From Rhodocyclaceae bacterium (GTDB taxonomy: Bacteria; Pseudomonadota; Gammaproteobacteria; Burkholderiales; Rhodocyclaceae), in the NCBI GenBank assembly GCA_023253415.1, contig JALRGK010000166.1:1-18698 (forward strand): a stretch of DNA of 18,698 nucleotides, in the 5' to 3' direction. Under the pieces are notes generated by a model. It was given only the letters and a program-made list of their open reading frames with translations. It ran no database searches and was not told where the DNA came from. Position 1 is the stretch's first letter. Every line of letters begins with the position of its first letter. Positions 6,604 through 14,408 of this stretch are shown here, one piece after another. The position numbers and the translations under genes were made by a program.

Positions 6604-9600
6604 TTAGTAAGTTTCCACAGACCTCGTATTCAAACTTAAAATCCGATTCGCATCGCCTTCACCATAACGCAAGAACAAGATTGGTGTTAAAAAGGTATCT
6701 AGTAGTGTTGAGCTAATCAATCCAAAGAAAATAACCACGGCTACCGGGTGCAGGATTTCCGTGCCAGGCTGACTGGCTTCGAAGAGTAAGGGTAACAAAG
6801 CGAATGCCGTGACTAATGCGGTCATCATGACGGGTGACAGACGCTCCATCGATCCACGAACGACCATCTTTTCGGTAAACGATTCGCCCTCTGTCAACAT
6901 CAGGTTCAGGTAATGGCTGACTTTGAGAATGCCATTTCGAATCGAAATACCTGCCAGCGCTACAAAGCCCACCATCGATGCGATTGACAGCGGTTGGCCG
7001 AACAGCCACAACGCTGCAATACCGCCTACCATTGCCAAGGGAATATTCGCCATAATCAATGCCGAGAGACGAACGGATTGGTATTTGCTGTAGAGCAACG
7101 CAAAGATCATGGCCAGCGCCCCTAGTGACAAGACGGCAATCAGCTTACCGGCCTCTTCCTGGGCATTAAACTGACCGCCGATGGAGATAAAGTAGCCTTC
7201 CGGTAGCTTTGCCTCATCGACGACTTGCCGTATGTCTTTAACCACCGATGACAAACTGCGCCCGGAAGCGTTTGCGGCAATCAGAATTCGACGTTTGCTA
7301 CCGTCTCGCCCAATCTGATTAGGACCATCGGATTCCTCAATCGTGGCGATTTGTGACAAGGGCACGTAGCCTTTAGGCGTTTCAACCAGAAGCCTGCCTA
7401 GGTTGTCTAGTGTTCTATCGGATTCGGGCAAACGAATGACCAGATTAAAACGTTTTGCCCCTTCAATCACTTCCGTGACACGCTCCCCTTCAACCAGCCC
7501 TTGAAGCATGGTATTGATGCCTGAGGCGGACAAACCATACTGCGATGCCCGCTCATAATCCACTCGAACTCGAATTTGTGGTGCAAGCACCTGCTTCTCA
7601 ATTTCGAGATCGGCGATTCCCGGGATATTGGCCAGTTTTGCTTTGAGGACTTCGGCCTCTGCACGCAGGGTGTCGAGGTTGTCGCCAAAAACCTTAATCG
7701 CGATCTGTGTACGAGCCCCACTCATCATGTGGTCGATGCGGTGAGAAATCGGTTGCCCAATTGAAACCCCGATGGGGAGCACGGCAAGACGTTGGCGAAT
7801 ATCACCCAAAATCTCATCGGATGAACGGGACCACTGGTCAACAGGAATCAGACCGACATCAAGCTCGCTGGTATATACACCTTCGGCATGTTCATCGAGT
7901 TCTGCGCGGCCGCTGCGCCGGCCTACATATTTGACTTCAGGCACGCCCTTGACCAACTGCTCGGCTTGCGATGCCACCAGAGAAGATTCAACCAGGGTGG
8001 TACCGGGGTTCAACCGTACACTGACCAGAAACGTGCCTTCATTAAAGGGCGGGAGAAATGACTGCGGAAAAAACGGTACGGTGAGCAGAGAAACAACCAC
8101 CAGTACCAGTGCGGTTTTGATAATCCGTTGCGGTTTAGCCATCACCTGCCGCAGCCGGACTTCATAAGCCGATTTCAAGGTTTTTACCAACCAGGGTTCG
8201 TGGTGACTTTCACCCGATATGGCTGGCAGTAGGAAATACGCCAAGACCGGGGTAACGGTCATTGAGACCAGGAGCGAACCCAGGGTCGAGACAATAAATG
8301 CAATCGCCAATGGTTTGAAGAAACGACCTTCAAGCCCGGGCAACGCAAACAAAGGCACAAACACAATGATGGTAATCATTGTGGCGTAAATGATCCCTGT
8401 CCGAACCTCCAAAGATGCCGCCTTAACTGTCTCAAGAATCGATGGTCGCGACTCTTTCAGCATTTGTGCACGCAGGACCAAACGACGAATGATGTTTTCG
8501 ACATCAACCACGGCATCATCGACCAGCCCCCCAATAGCAATCGCCAAACCACCCAGTGTCATGGTGTTGATCGTCATACCAAACGCATCAAAGACGATGC
8601 CCGTGAGAACAATGGATAACGGAATGGACGTCAGGGCAATCAATGCGGGTCGCACGCTCCCGAGAAACGCATAAAGAATGATCCCCACACAAAACGAAGC
8701 GGCAATCAGTTTCGATTTAAGCGTGTTGATTGATGACTCGATAAAGTTTGCCTGGCGGAATGTGACCACCGGTTTATCCATCCCCACCGGCAGGCTCTGA
8801 CTGACTTCCGAAATGGCTTGTTCAATGGCTTGTGTCAGGGCAACGGTATCTGCAGTCGGCTGCTTCTGTACGCCCAGAATTACCGCGGGCTGGCCATTGA
8901 AACCTGCATCACCCCGCCGTATCGCTGCACCAAAGCGCACTGTGGCGATCTGCTTCAATAGCACGGGCTGCCCGGATCGAAACCCCACAGCCAGATTGTT
9001 CAGATCATCCAGCCGCGTTGTGCGACCTATATGCCGAATCAGGTATTCGCGACCATTCACATCCAGGAAGCCGCCTGAGGTATTCGATGAGAAACCGACC
9101 AATGACTGTTTGAGCTGCTCGGGTGTTACGGCAAGTTCAGCCATCCGGCGGGTGTCGGGTAATACCTGGAACTGACGTACCTCGCCGCCAATCGGTATGA
9201 CCTGGGCAACCCCAGGGATTGCCATGAGTCTTGGCCGCAAGACCCAGTCTGCATACTCACGTACGACCATGGGGGCGACTTTGCTGGCATCCAGCGGAAT
9301 GGCGATCTGCATGATCTCGCCCATAATCGAGCTCACCGGCCCCATTCTGGGTTGCACGCCCGGCGGTAACGCGCTTTCAACGCCGCTTAAGCGTTCAGCA
9401 ACCAGTTGACGTGCTCGATAAACATCTACCGACCAATCAAAAGTGACATAAATCACCGATAGGCCGGCGGTCGAGGTGGAACGAACTGATTCCACCCCGG
9501 TCAGCCCGTTCATGGTGGCCTCTATCGGGAAGGTAATGAGGAGCTCGACTTCCTCGGCCGCCATACCCCCGGATTCCGTCATGATGGTCACGGTAGGTTT

Positions 9601-9732
9601 GTTCAAATCCGGAAACACATCCACCGGCGTTCGAGCAATCGTCATGACGCCATAAAGGCTAATGGCCAAGCCAAACATCACAATCAGGAGCCTGTTTTTA
9701 AGACTAAATTCAAGTAGCTGTTTAAACATCAT
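6604..9732 (-). CDS. czcA: Heavy-metal efflux RND pump, inner-membrane proton/cation antiporter (CzcA/CusA/HelA family)
   Basis: A complete 1042-residue RND permease with the usual plan: TM1, a large periplasmic loop, TM2-TM6, a second periplasmic loop and TM8-TM12. The family start (LLEFSLKNRLLIVMFG, TPVDVFPDLNKPTVTI) is intact. The proton-relay segment in TM4 reads GGLVDDAVVDVENI, with D405, D406, D410 and E412. This is the HelA-like variant rather than the DFG...DG form of classical CzcA or the form of CusA, so the metal cannot be assigned by motif alone. The protein would exchange protons for divalent or monovalent metal and feed it to the adaptor and outer-membrane factor encoded just upstream. 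It starts 7 bp after the adaptor stop, with GAGGGGC as ribosome binding site. It is the last gene of the operon. The symbol is by family, not by proven substrate. Confidence 0.92.
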   Translation of the reverse strand: MMFKQLLEFSLKNRLLIVMFGLAISLYGVMTIARTPVDVFPDLNKPTVTIMTESGGMAAEEVELLITFPIEATMNGLTGVESVRSTSTAGLSVIYVTFDWSVDVYRARQLVAERLSGVESALPPGVQPRMGPVSSIMGEIMQIAIPLDASKVAPMVVREYADWVLRPRLMAIPGVAQVIPIGGEVRQFQVLPDTRRMAELAVTPEQLKQSLVGFSSNTSGGFLDVNGREYLIRHIGRTTRLDDLNNLAVGFRSGQPVLLKQIATVRFGAAIRRGDAGFNGQPAVILGVQKQPTADTVALTQAIEQAISEVSQSLPVGMDKPVVTFRQANFIESSINTLKSKLIAASFCVGIILYAFLGSVRPALIALTSIPLSIVLTGIVFDAFGMTINTMTLGGLAIAIGGLVDDAVVDVENIIRRLVLRAQMLKESRPSILETVKAASLEVRTGIIYATMITIIVFVPLFALPGLEGRFFKPLAIAFIVSTLGSLLVSMTVTPVLAYFLLPAISGESHHEPWLVKTLKSAYEVRLRQVMAKPQRIIKTALVLVVVSLLTVPFFPQSFLPPFNEGTFLVSVRLNPGTTLVESSLVASQAEQLVKGVPEVKYVGRRSGRAELDEHAEGVYTSELDVGLIPVDQWSRSSDEILGDIRQRLAVLPIGVSIGQPISHRIDHMMSGARTQIAIKVFGDNLDTLRAEAEVLKAKLANIPGIADLEIEKQVLAPQIRVRVDYERASQYGLSASGINTMLQGLVEGERVTEVIEGAKRFNLVIRLPESDRTLDNLGRLLVETPKGYVPLSQIATIEESDGPNQIGRDGSKRRILIAANASGRSLSSVVKDIRQVVDEAKLPEGYFISIGGQFNAQEEAGKLIAVLSLGALAMIFALLYSKYQSVRLSALIMANIPLAMVGGIAALWLFGQPLSIASMVGFVALAGISIRNGILKVSHYLNLMLTEGESFTEKMVVRGSMERLSPVMMTALVTAFALLPLLFEASQPGTEILHPVAVVIFFGLISSTLLDTFLTPILFLRYGEGDANRILSLNTRSVETY

Positions 9733-9739
9733 GCGCCCC

Positions 9740-10765
9740 TCAGCGAACCTGATTCATCAGGGATGCGGATTTTGACACCACGACATCACCCGGCTCTAGG
9801 CCGTTGACCACTACAGAAGCACCATCCAGCGGCATCTCAACGACAGGATGCGGTTTGAATCGAATGGGATTCTCTTTGACCCAGACAATGGTCTGATTAG
9901 CCGCATTCTTCACTAATGCCCCGGCCGGCACTTTATAGCCTTCCTGTTTCTGCCGCATTTGTACATAAACTCTGACCGGCTGACCAATGGCCAGTTGCGA
10001 CAGCGCGGCATCTGCTGCTGCAAATGTCACGGGTAATGCCTGCTCCCTGAGACTTTTTGCGGCGCCGAGGAAGATCAATGGAATCACCTGATCATTCACT
10101 GCGATGTTTGCGGATTCAATCTTATCGATGATTGATGGCTCATAAGCCGTTGCTTCCACCAGAAACGCATCCGGATTGACGACTTCAAAAACCAACTGCC
10201 GAGCATCAACCACCTGGCCCGCAACAATACCCGTGGTGGCGATTGTGCCACTAACAGGTGCACGCAACTCTTCGTTGGCAACGGCTGCCTGAGCTTCTTC
10301 CAGGGTTTTTCTGGGAACCGTATCAGAAAGCGCCTGCAGGCGTTTCAAGCGGCTCTCCGCTAATGAACGCGTTCCCGCAGGGCCAACATCCGGCGTGATG
10401 TAGGCCAGGAGTTCTCCCTTTTTGACTTTCTGCCCAGGAACAGGAAATCCCTGTGCAGGCGGTGAGATTCGACCCGCAACCATAGCCTGTACACGACCAC
10501 CTAGGTTGGGATCAGGAACGATTTTGCCGGCCAGTTCGATAGTTTGGGAAAAACTACCCTGAATGGCGAGTGCGGTTCGCACACCCAACTGTCTTTGAGC
10601 CACTTTCGGCATATACACATCGCCATCAGCGAGCCGTTGTGGCTTGTTAACCCCACCGGTAACCGATGCGCCCGGGTCTTCGTCATGCCCTGGACCCGCG
10701 AAGGTTGGCAGATGCATAGAAAGCGTTGCGCCCATGATGAGGGCTTTGATCAGTTTGACGTTCAT
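9740..10765 (-). CDS. czcB: Periplasmic adaptor (membrane fusion protein) of the HME-RND pump, CzcB/CusB-like
   Basis: The start chosen is the ATG at 10765, giving 341 residues beginning MNVKLIKALIMGATL with a signal peptide that ends near TFAGPGHDED. The frame is open further upstream to 10891, but that part overlaps the preceding gene and encodes no signal. The ATG overlaps the upstream stop as ATGA, so translation is probably coupled. Family features are a barrel-sandwich segment (GRISPPAQGFPVPGQKVKKG, ELRAPVSGTI), a beta-barrel region (VEATAYEPSIIDKI) and a C-terminal membrane-proximal domain (VPAGALVKNAANQTIVWV). The helical hairpin between the two lipoyl halves is unusually short, only about 35-40 residues (LAESRLKRLQALSD ... 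EEAQAAVANEEL). The adaptor would bridge the RND pump to the outer-membrane channel and may bind metal. Confidence 0.88.
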   Translation of the reverse strand: MNVKLIKALIMGATLSMHLPTFAGPGHDEDPGASVTGGVNKPQRLADGDVYMPKVAQRQLGVRTALAIQGSFSQTIELAGKIVPDPNLGGRVQAMVAGRISPPAQGFPVPGQKVKKGELLAYITPDVGPAGTRSLAESRLKRLQALSDTVPRKTLEEAQAAVANEELRAPVSGTIATTGIVAGQVVDARQLVFEVVNPDAFLVEATAYEPSIIDKIESANIAVNDQVIPLIFLGAAKSLREQALPVTFAAADAALSQLAIGQPVRVYVQMRQKQEGYKVPAGALVKNAANQTIVWVKENPIRFKPHPVVEMPLDGASVVVNGLEPGDVVVSKSASLMNQVR

Positions 10766-11358
10766 CGCTTCAGACCTTTCAAAAGTTTGGCAATCCTGGC
10801 TTTCAGTACTGTTAACCGAATACCCCGTTGATAAGCAAACCAGACACCCAACCCACCGATAAAAATGATGGCAAGAAGCATATAAATCCATACAGTGCTT
10901 TTCCCGTGTCGATCTTCAAGCGTAGATCGCAGTAATCCGCTTAACGGCTCGACCGACTCCGGGGTGCTCACAAGCAGCAACGTAGCCATCCCTTCATCCG
11001 TCAGTGACACCCCATCAATATCCACTGTATAGACACCCGGCATAGATTCTTTTGCTTCAAAGGTGTGACTGCCAATCTTAAGTTCGACCCTTGCCTGAAC
11101 AACGGGCGCGTTGCTCTCATGTTGATCGATGTAGATCGTTAGCTGATGCTTATCGATGGTGCCTACGGCTTCCATGTCGTGCGAGGTGGCAACAAATGCC
11201 TGTTGCGGCACCGGTCCAAGATCCATAGTCGCCGGGGCGTTATTAGGGGTATGCGTGTCTGTACCGTGGGCTGATGCACCCGGAATAAAGCAAATCCAAA
11301 GCATCATCACAGCGACTTTGAGCCATGGTGATAGTCGATTAATTGTATGTCTCTGCAT
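10762..11358 (-). CDS. Membrane-anchored periplasmic accessory protein of the RND operon, unnamed family
   Basis: A 198-residue protein I cannot name. It has a signal peptide (VAVMMLWICFIPGASAHG), a His/Asp-rich patch just after cleavage (HGTDTHTPNNA), a periplasmic domain of about 110 residues that looks beta-rich (IYIDQHESNAPVVQARVELK, GVYTVDIDGVSL), a single C-terminal membrane helix (VWIYMLLAIIFIGGLGVWFAY) and a short basic cytoplasmic tail. Its position between the outer-membrane factor (10 bp upstream) and the adaptor (ATGA overlap) implies a dedicated role in the efflux complex, such as metal capture or complex assembly. Similar small proteins are, as far as I recall, found in other HelA-type operons, but no function is established to my knowledge. 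Confidence 0.8.
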   Translation of the reverse strand: MQRHTINRLSPWLKVAVMMLWICFIPGASAHGTDTHTPNNAPATMDLGPVPQQAFVATSHDMEAVGTIDKHQLTIYIDQHESNAPVVQARVELKIGSHTFEAKESMPGVYTVDIDGVSLTDEGMATLLLVSTPESVEPLSGLLRSTLEDRHGKSTVWIYMLLAIIFIGGLGVWFAYQRGIRLTVLKARIAKLLKGLKR

Positions 11359-11368
11359 GGTTTTTCCC

Positions 11369-12688
11369 TTACTGGGGCAATAGGCCTAAAGCCTGATGTA
11401 ATGCCGAAATAGCGGCGTAGTAGCCAATCTCTGCTTGAGCTGCCTGTCTGGCGGCATCCACAGCGTCTTGTTCTATTCGAAGCCGTGTTGGCAAGTCGGT
11501 CTCACCAAACTTGAATGATTTATCAAAGAAGGCGCGGGTTTCAGCGGTCAACTTGGCACGACGAACCGCCGCATCTTGCCGAATCCGTGAAGTTTCGACG
11601 CGAGCTTTGGCACCATCTAGCTCTGCTAGCAGCCGCTGCTTCTCATATGCTAGACGCTCTTCTGCATCGATCTGGTTTGCTTTGGAGGCTAATGTCTGAG
11701 CCTGAACGCGCGCATCGGAGCCAAAGGGAATCTTAAGACCAAGCATCAGCGTCTGCTGTATGGGCACGCCAACTTCTGGTCGTCCACTTGTTCCGTAAAT
11801 TTGCAATTCAGGATTCTGTCGAGTTTGCGCTCGAGCAAGTTCTGTTGCTTTGGACGCTACTTCAACCTGAGCAATGAGCTCCTGGATCATGGGGTGCGAA
11901 CTATCCAGATCGGCAAAGCTCTGCGGCAATTTGGGGAGTTTCTCGGACAATCCTGATAAAGCTGCCGTTGAGGGTTTGCTGCCTGCAACAAGAGACTCAA
12001 TGTCGAGCGATTTGCCTGTCAACGCTTTAAGATTCTGCACCGCCAGAATCAGATTGGCTTTTGCATCGGCCTGTGCGCCTTCGGCACTGGAAACCGTGCT
12101 TTCGGCCTGGAAAAGATCGGCCTTAGATAAATCACCGGCTTTATATCGCCGCGCCACATCACTGGCAAGACTCCTGGCATTCTGCAAACGGCTTCGGGCA
12201 AGGGTGACATCAATCTTTGCCAGCTCAAGCTCCCAGAACTGCATACGCAATTGCGCCGCAATCTTGAGCTGAGCCCCTGCCTGTTGCCGGATGAGCCGGG
12301 TGGCTTCAGCATCGGCCAAAGCAATAGAGCCTGAGCGCTCCCCCCATAACCAAAGTGGAATGGATACGCCAGCGATAAATTCTCCGGCACCGCCTGCTGC
12401 CAGACCGCCTGACTGAGACTTTTCCCCCTTGCCACCAATTTCCAGTGTCGGCGGCCGAGGCGCATAACTCTGGCTCACCTTTTGCTGCGCTTGCATTGAC
12501 TCCAAACGCGACGCAAATGCTTTAGCCTCCGGCTGACGCTGCCACGAATCGTCGTAGAGCGCCTTGAGGCTATACGTCGACTTGGCATTTACCGTCGAGT
12601 CGGCGGCGATGGCGCCCGCGGCACACAGGTAACCCACCCCAATAAGGGCTGTGCGCTTAATAAACGCACGCATTGTAGAGACGTTCAT
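11369..12688 (-). CDS. czcC: Outer-membrane factor of the RND pump (TolC family, CzcC/CusC-like)
   Basis: The start at 12688 is preferred to the open frame start at 12727 because AGGAGG lies 10 bases upstream and the protein then begins with a plain signal sequence (RTALIGVGYLCAAGAIAA). An ATG at 12673 is also possible. The 439-residue product has two outer-membrane efflux protein repeats of alternating helices and strands. The first runs from YSLKALYDDSWQRQPEAKAF through LAKIDVTLARSRLQNARSL. The second runs from SSHPMIQELIAQVEVASKATEL through LRIEQDAVDAARQAAQAEIGYY. Family length is 420-480. There is no clear lipobox. It should trimerise to form the outer-membrane channel for metal released by the RND pump. 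The stop is 10 bp before the next gene. Confidence 0.88.
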   Translation of the reverse strand: MNVSTMRAFIKRTALIGVGYLCAAGAIAADSTVNAKSTYSLKALYDDSWQRQPEAKAFASRLESMQAQQKVSQSYAPRPPTLEIGGKGEKSQSGGLAAGGAGEFIAGVSIPLWLWGERSGSIALADAEATRLIRQQAGAQLKIAAQLRMQFWELELAKIDVTLARSRLQNARSLASDVARRYKAGDLSKADLFQAESTVSSAEGAQADAKANLILAVQNLKALTGKSLDIESLVAGSKPSTAALSGLSEKLPKLPQSFADLDSSHPMIQELIAQVEVASKATELARAQTRQNPELQIYGTSGRPEVGVPIQQTLMLGLKIPFGSDARVQAQTLASKANQIDAEERLAYEKQRLLAELDGAKARVETSRIRQDAAVRRAKLTAETRAFFDKSFKFGETDLPTRLRIEQDAVDAARQAAQAEIGYYAAISALHQALGLLPQ

Positions 12689-12776
12689 CTCCCTTTGACC
12701 TCCTGCTGCACCTCCAAAGAGATGCATACTTGAAGCACCGGGCGACTATCAGGTCACACCGGCAACGAATTTCAAG

Positions 12777-13142
12777 TCAGGCGTCTTGCCACTTAGGGCG
12801 ATAGGGCGGGTCAGATGATTTTGATACCAAAAGTCGTGCAGAAGCCACTATCGGCTCCGAACCTATCGCATCGACAATCGCGCTGGTCGTCTGCTCTAGC
12901 AGCGTCATCATGTGTGCGTGACAGGCATCGCAATGAGCCGAGTGGCTATCATCTGCGGGTGCATCCAGCTTAGCCGAAGCCTTGCTCTCACCATGCTCGT
13001 GCACATGATGATGATCATCGGCCGAGACAATCTGATGGGTGGTTTCTGCCGGATAGTCTGCGTGGTTATAGCAAGTAACAGCTGCCCATGCCAGCTGCAC
13101 CGGCACAATAAGAGCAAGAAGGAACAAGACTATTTTTTTCAC
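12777..13142 (-). CDS. czcI: CzcI-like His-rich periplasmic protein
   Basis: A 121-residue secreted protein with a signal peptide (MKKIVLFLLALIVPVQLAWA), a conserved early Cys (TCYNH), two His-rich stretches (DDHHHVHEHGE and HSAHCDACHAHMM) and the C-terminal PPYRPKW motif. This order of features is that of CzcI, encoded upstream of czcCBA in Cupriavidus and related operons and thought to act as a periplasmic metal-binding or regulatory protein. The start is GTG at 13142. It lies 23 bp after the CDF-like gene stop and 88 bp before the outer-membrane factor start. A TATAAT box at 13156-13151 could give it a promoter of its own. Metal binding is inferred from the His content. Confidence 0.78.
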   Translation of the reverse strand: MKKIVLFLLALIVPVQLAWAAVTCYNHADYPAETTHQIVSADDHHHVHEHGESKASAKLDAPADDSHSAHCDACHAHMMTLLEQTTSAIVDAIGSEPIVASARLLVSKSSDPPYRPKWQDA

Positions 13143-13150
13143 GATGGCTC

Positions 13151-13178
13151 ATTATAGCACAAGGGTCAGCAACCCTTA
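13151..13178 (-). promoter_or_regulatory. Possible internal promoter or attenuator before the CzcI-like gene
   Basis: On the minus strand AAGGGT-TGCTG-ACCCTT (13178-13162) is a perfect 6-bp hairpin that overlaps the CDF stop codon. A consensus TATAAT (13156-13151) follows 5 bases later, 8 bases before the GTG start. No good -35 box stands at 17 bases, so this may be a weak or activated promoter, an attenuator, or chance. Confidence 0.3.
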
Positions 13179-13792
13179 CGCAATGAGTACAGTTCCGCCC
13201 GCGCCTGCTTAATCACTGCCCATCCCGAATGGATGGCTAAAGAGGCCATAATGATTGCCACGATCACATCCGGCAACTCGCTACCCGTCAGACTTACCCC
13301 CCCCGCAGCGATAATCACAGCTATGTTGCCAATTGCGTCATTACGACTGCAAAGCCAAACGGAACGCATGTTGGCATCGCCACTACGATAGGCATACAAA
13401 ATTAGGGCTACAACCACATTTGCAGTTAATGCCATAAAACCAATAATGGTCATGACCATGGTCTCTGGTGGTATGCCCTGATAAATTGACCAACCTGACT
13501 TGGCTAATACGAATCCACCGAAGAGCACCATTGACAGCCCTTTAAGTAACGCCGCACGAGATCGCCAACCCAACCCCATAGCCAATACAGCCAGCGAAAT
13601 AGCGTAATTGGCAGAATCGCCTGCAAAATCAAGTGCATCAGCCCACAGCGACACCGAACTAGCGCGTTCGCCGCCAATGACTTCGACCAAGAACATTGAA
13701 GCATTGACGATCAGAGCCACCCAAAGCGCTTTCCTAAAGCCCTTGCTGGCTGTGGCGTCACAGATCTCAGCACTGCAACAGGTACCTGACAT
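13166..13792 (-). CDS. Short CDF-like cation efflux protein of the cad/pbr type
   Basis: A 208-residue inner-membrane protein with six predicted helices and CDF-like segments, but without the usual cytoplasmic C-terminal domain; typical CDF proteins have about 300 residues. The TM2 site reads WADALDFAGDS, Asp-x3-Asp in place of the canonical His-x3-Asp. The TM5 site reads LCSRNDAIGN, with Cys where His is normal. The cytoplasmic N-terminus carries a CCSAEIC cysteine cluster and the protein ends in KGC. These changes suggest a site suited to soft metals such as Cd(II) or Pb(II), but this is inference. The ATG at 13792 has GGAGGT 7 bases upstream (13805-13800). It is the first gene after the MerR-type promoter and leads the leftward operon. 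Confidence 0.8.
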   Translation of the reverse strand: MSGTCCSAEICDATASKGFRKALWVALIVNASMFLVEVIGGERASSVSLWADALDFAGDSANYAISLAVLAMGLGWRSRAALLKGLSMVLFGGFVLAKSGWSIYQGIPPETMVMTIIGFMALTANVVVALILYAYRSGDANMRSVWLCSRNDAIGNIAVIIAAGGVSLTGSELPDVIVAIIMASLAIHSGWAVIKQARAELYSLRKGC

Positions 13793-13818
13793 GATTTATA
13801 CCTCCAGTAGATAACACC

Positions 13819-13849
13819 ATTAAAAACCTTGTAGTTACTACAGGGTCAA
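13819..13849 (-). promoter_or_regulatory. MerR-type promoter with 19-bp spacer and operator dyad (CadR target)
   Basis: On the minus strand TTGACC (13849-13844) and TTTAAT (13824-13819) are separated by 19 bp, the overlong spacer typical of MerR-activated promoters. The spacer holds the near-perfect dyad CCTTGTAG-TTA-CTACAGGG (13827-13845 on the plus strand), close to known CadR/PbrR operators. It drives the CDF-czcI-czcCBA run and lies in the 98-bp divergent gap next to cadR. cadR itself probably reads outward from the same gap. Confidence 0.8.
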
Positions 13850-13890
13850 TAGGGGTAAGATTCAATCAAGTATCAAATTGAAAGGCTCTT

Positions 13891-14340
13891 ATGAAGATCG
13901 GAGATCTGGCGTCTAAAGCAGGTGTGGATGCTGAAACGATTCGTTTCTACGAGAAGGCTGGAATCATTCCTGAGCCGCATCGGAGCAGTAACGGCTATCG
14001 CAAGTATGGTCCTACCCATTTGGATAGATTGGTCTTTGTGCGCAACTGCCGCTCGCTGGATATGTCGCTCGACGAAATTCGCATCCTGCTTCATTTCAAG
14101 GATGTCCCGACTGAAAACTGTGCCGAAGTCAATCAAATGATCGACGAACACATCCTGCATGTGAGGGAAAGGCTCGCGCAGCTTCAAGAACTTTCCAAGC
14201 AGTTAATGGATCTTCGTAATCTTTGCCATGAAACAAATGAGGCTGCGAACTGCCAGATCCTTCAAAAACTCGGCGAGCAGGTGAATCTGCCGAAGGCGTC
14301 TGCAAGAAAGCACTTACAATCGGTACACACCAAGCGTTAA
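13891..14340 (+). CDS. cadR: CadR/PbrR-type MerR family metal-responsive regulator
   Basis: A 149-residue MerR protein. It starts with a winged helix (MKIGDLASKAGVDAETIRFYEK, NGYRKYG), then the dimerisation helix, then metal-site cysteines C77, C112 and C121. Cys53 in RNCRSLDMSLDEIR is also typical of the branch. CadR and PbrR bind Cd(II) or Pb(II) with cysteines near 77, 112 and 119-122, so the match is good. Metal-bound protein would untwist the 19-bp spacer promoter at 13819-13849 and switch on the leftward efflux operon. The start at 13891 has AAAGG five bases upstream. The TAA stop shares a base with a downstream ATG (TAATG), so the methyltransferase gene may be co-translated. Whether Cd, Pb, Zn or Co is the main inducer cannot be read here. 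Confidence 0.87.
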   Translation: MKIGDLASKAGVDAETIRFYEKAGIIPEPHRSSNGYRKYGPTHLDRLVFVRNCRSLDMSLDEIRILLHFKDVPTENCAEVNQMIDEHILHVRERLAQLQELSKQLMDLRNLCHETNEAANCQILQKLGEQVNLPKASARKHLQSVHTKR

Positions 14341-14408
14341 TGATTCGCTTGGCTTTGGAAAAATTTGCAGCAACCCCTTTTACTAGGCAATTGTTGAGGC
14401 TATCTACG

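Noticed and set aside
10766..10891. 42-residue N-terminal extension of the adaptor gene
   Set aside because: It overlaps the end of the preceding gene, has Cys-rich non-signal sequence, and a proper signal peptide begins at the ATG at 10765.
12689..12727. 13-residue N-terminal extension of the outer-membrane factor
   Set aside because: It would place polar residues before the signal peptide, and the AGGAGG site lies inside it, pointing to the ATG at 12688.
13873..14187. 104-codon minus-strand frame opposite cadR
   Set aside because: Shadow of the regulator gene; the plus-strand protein is a clear MerR family member.
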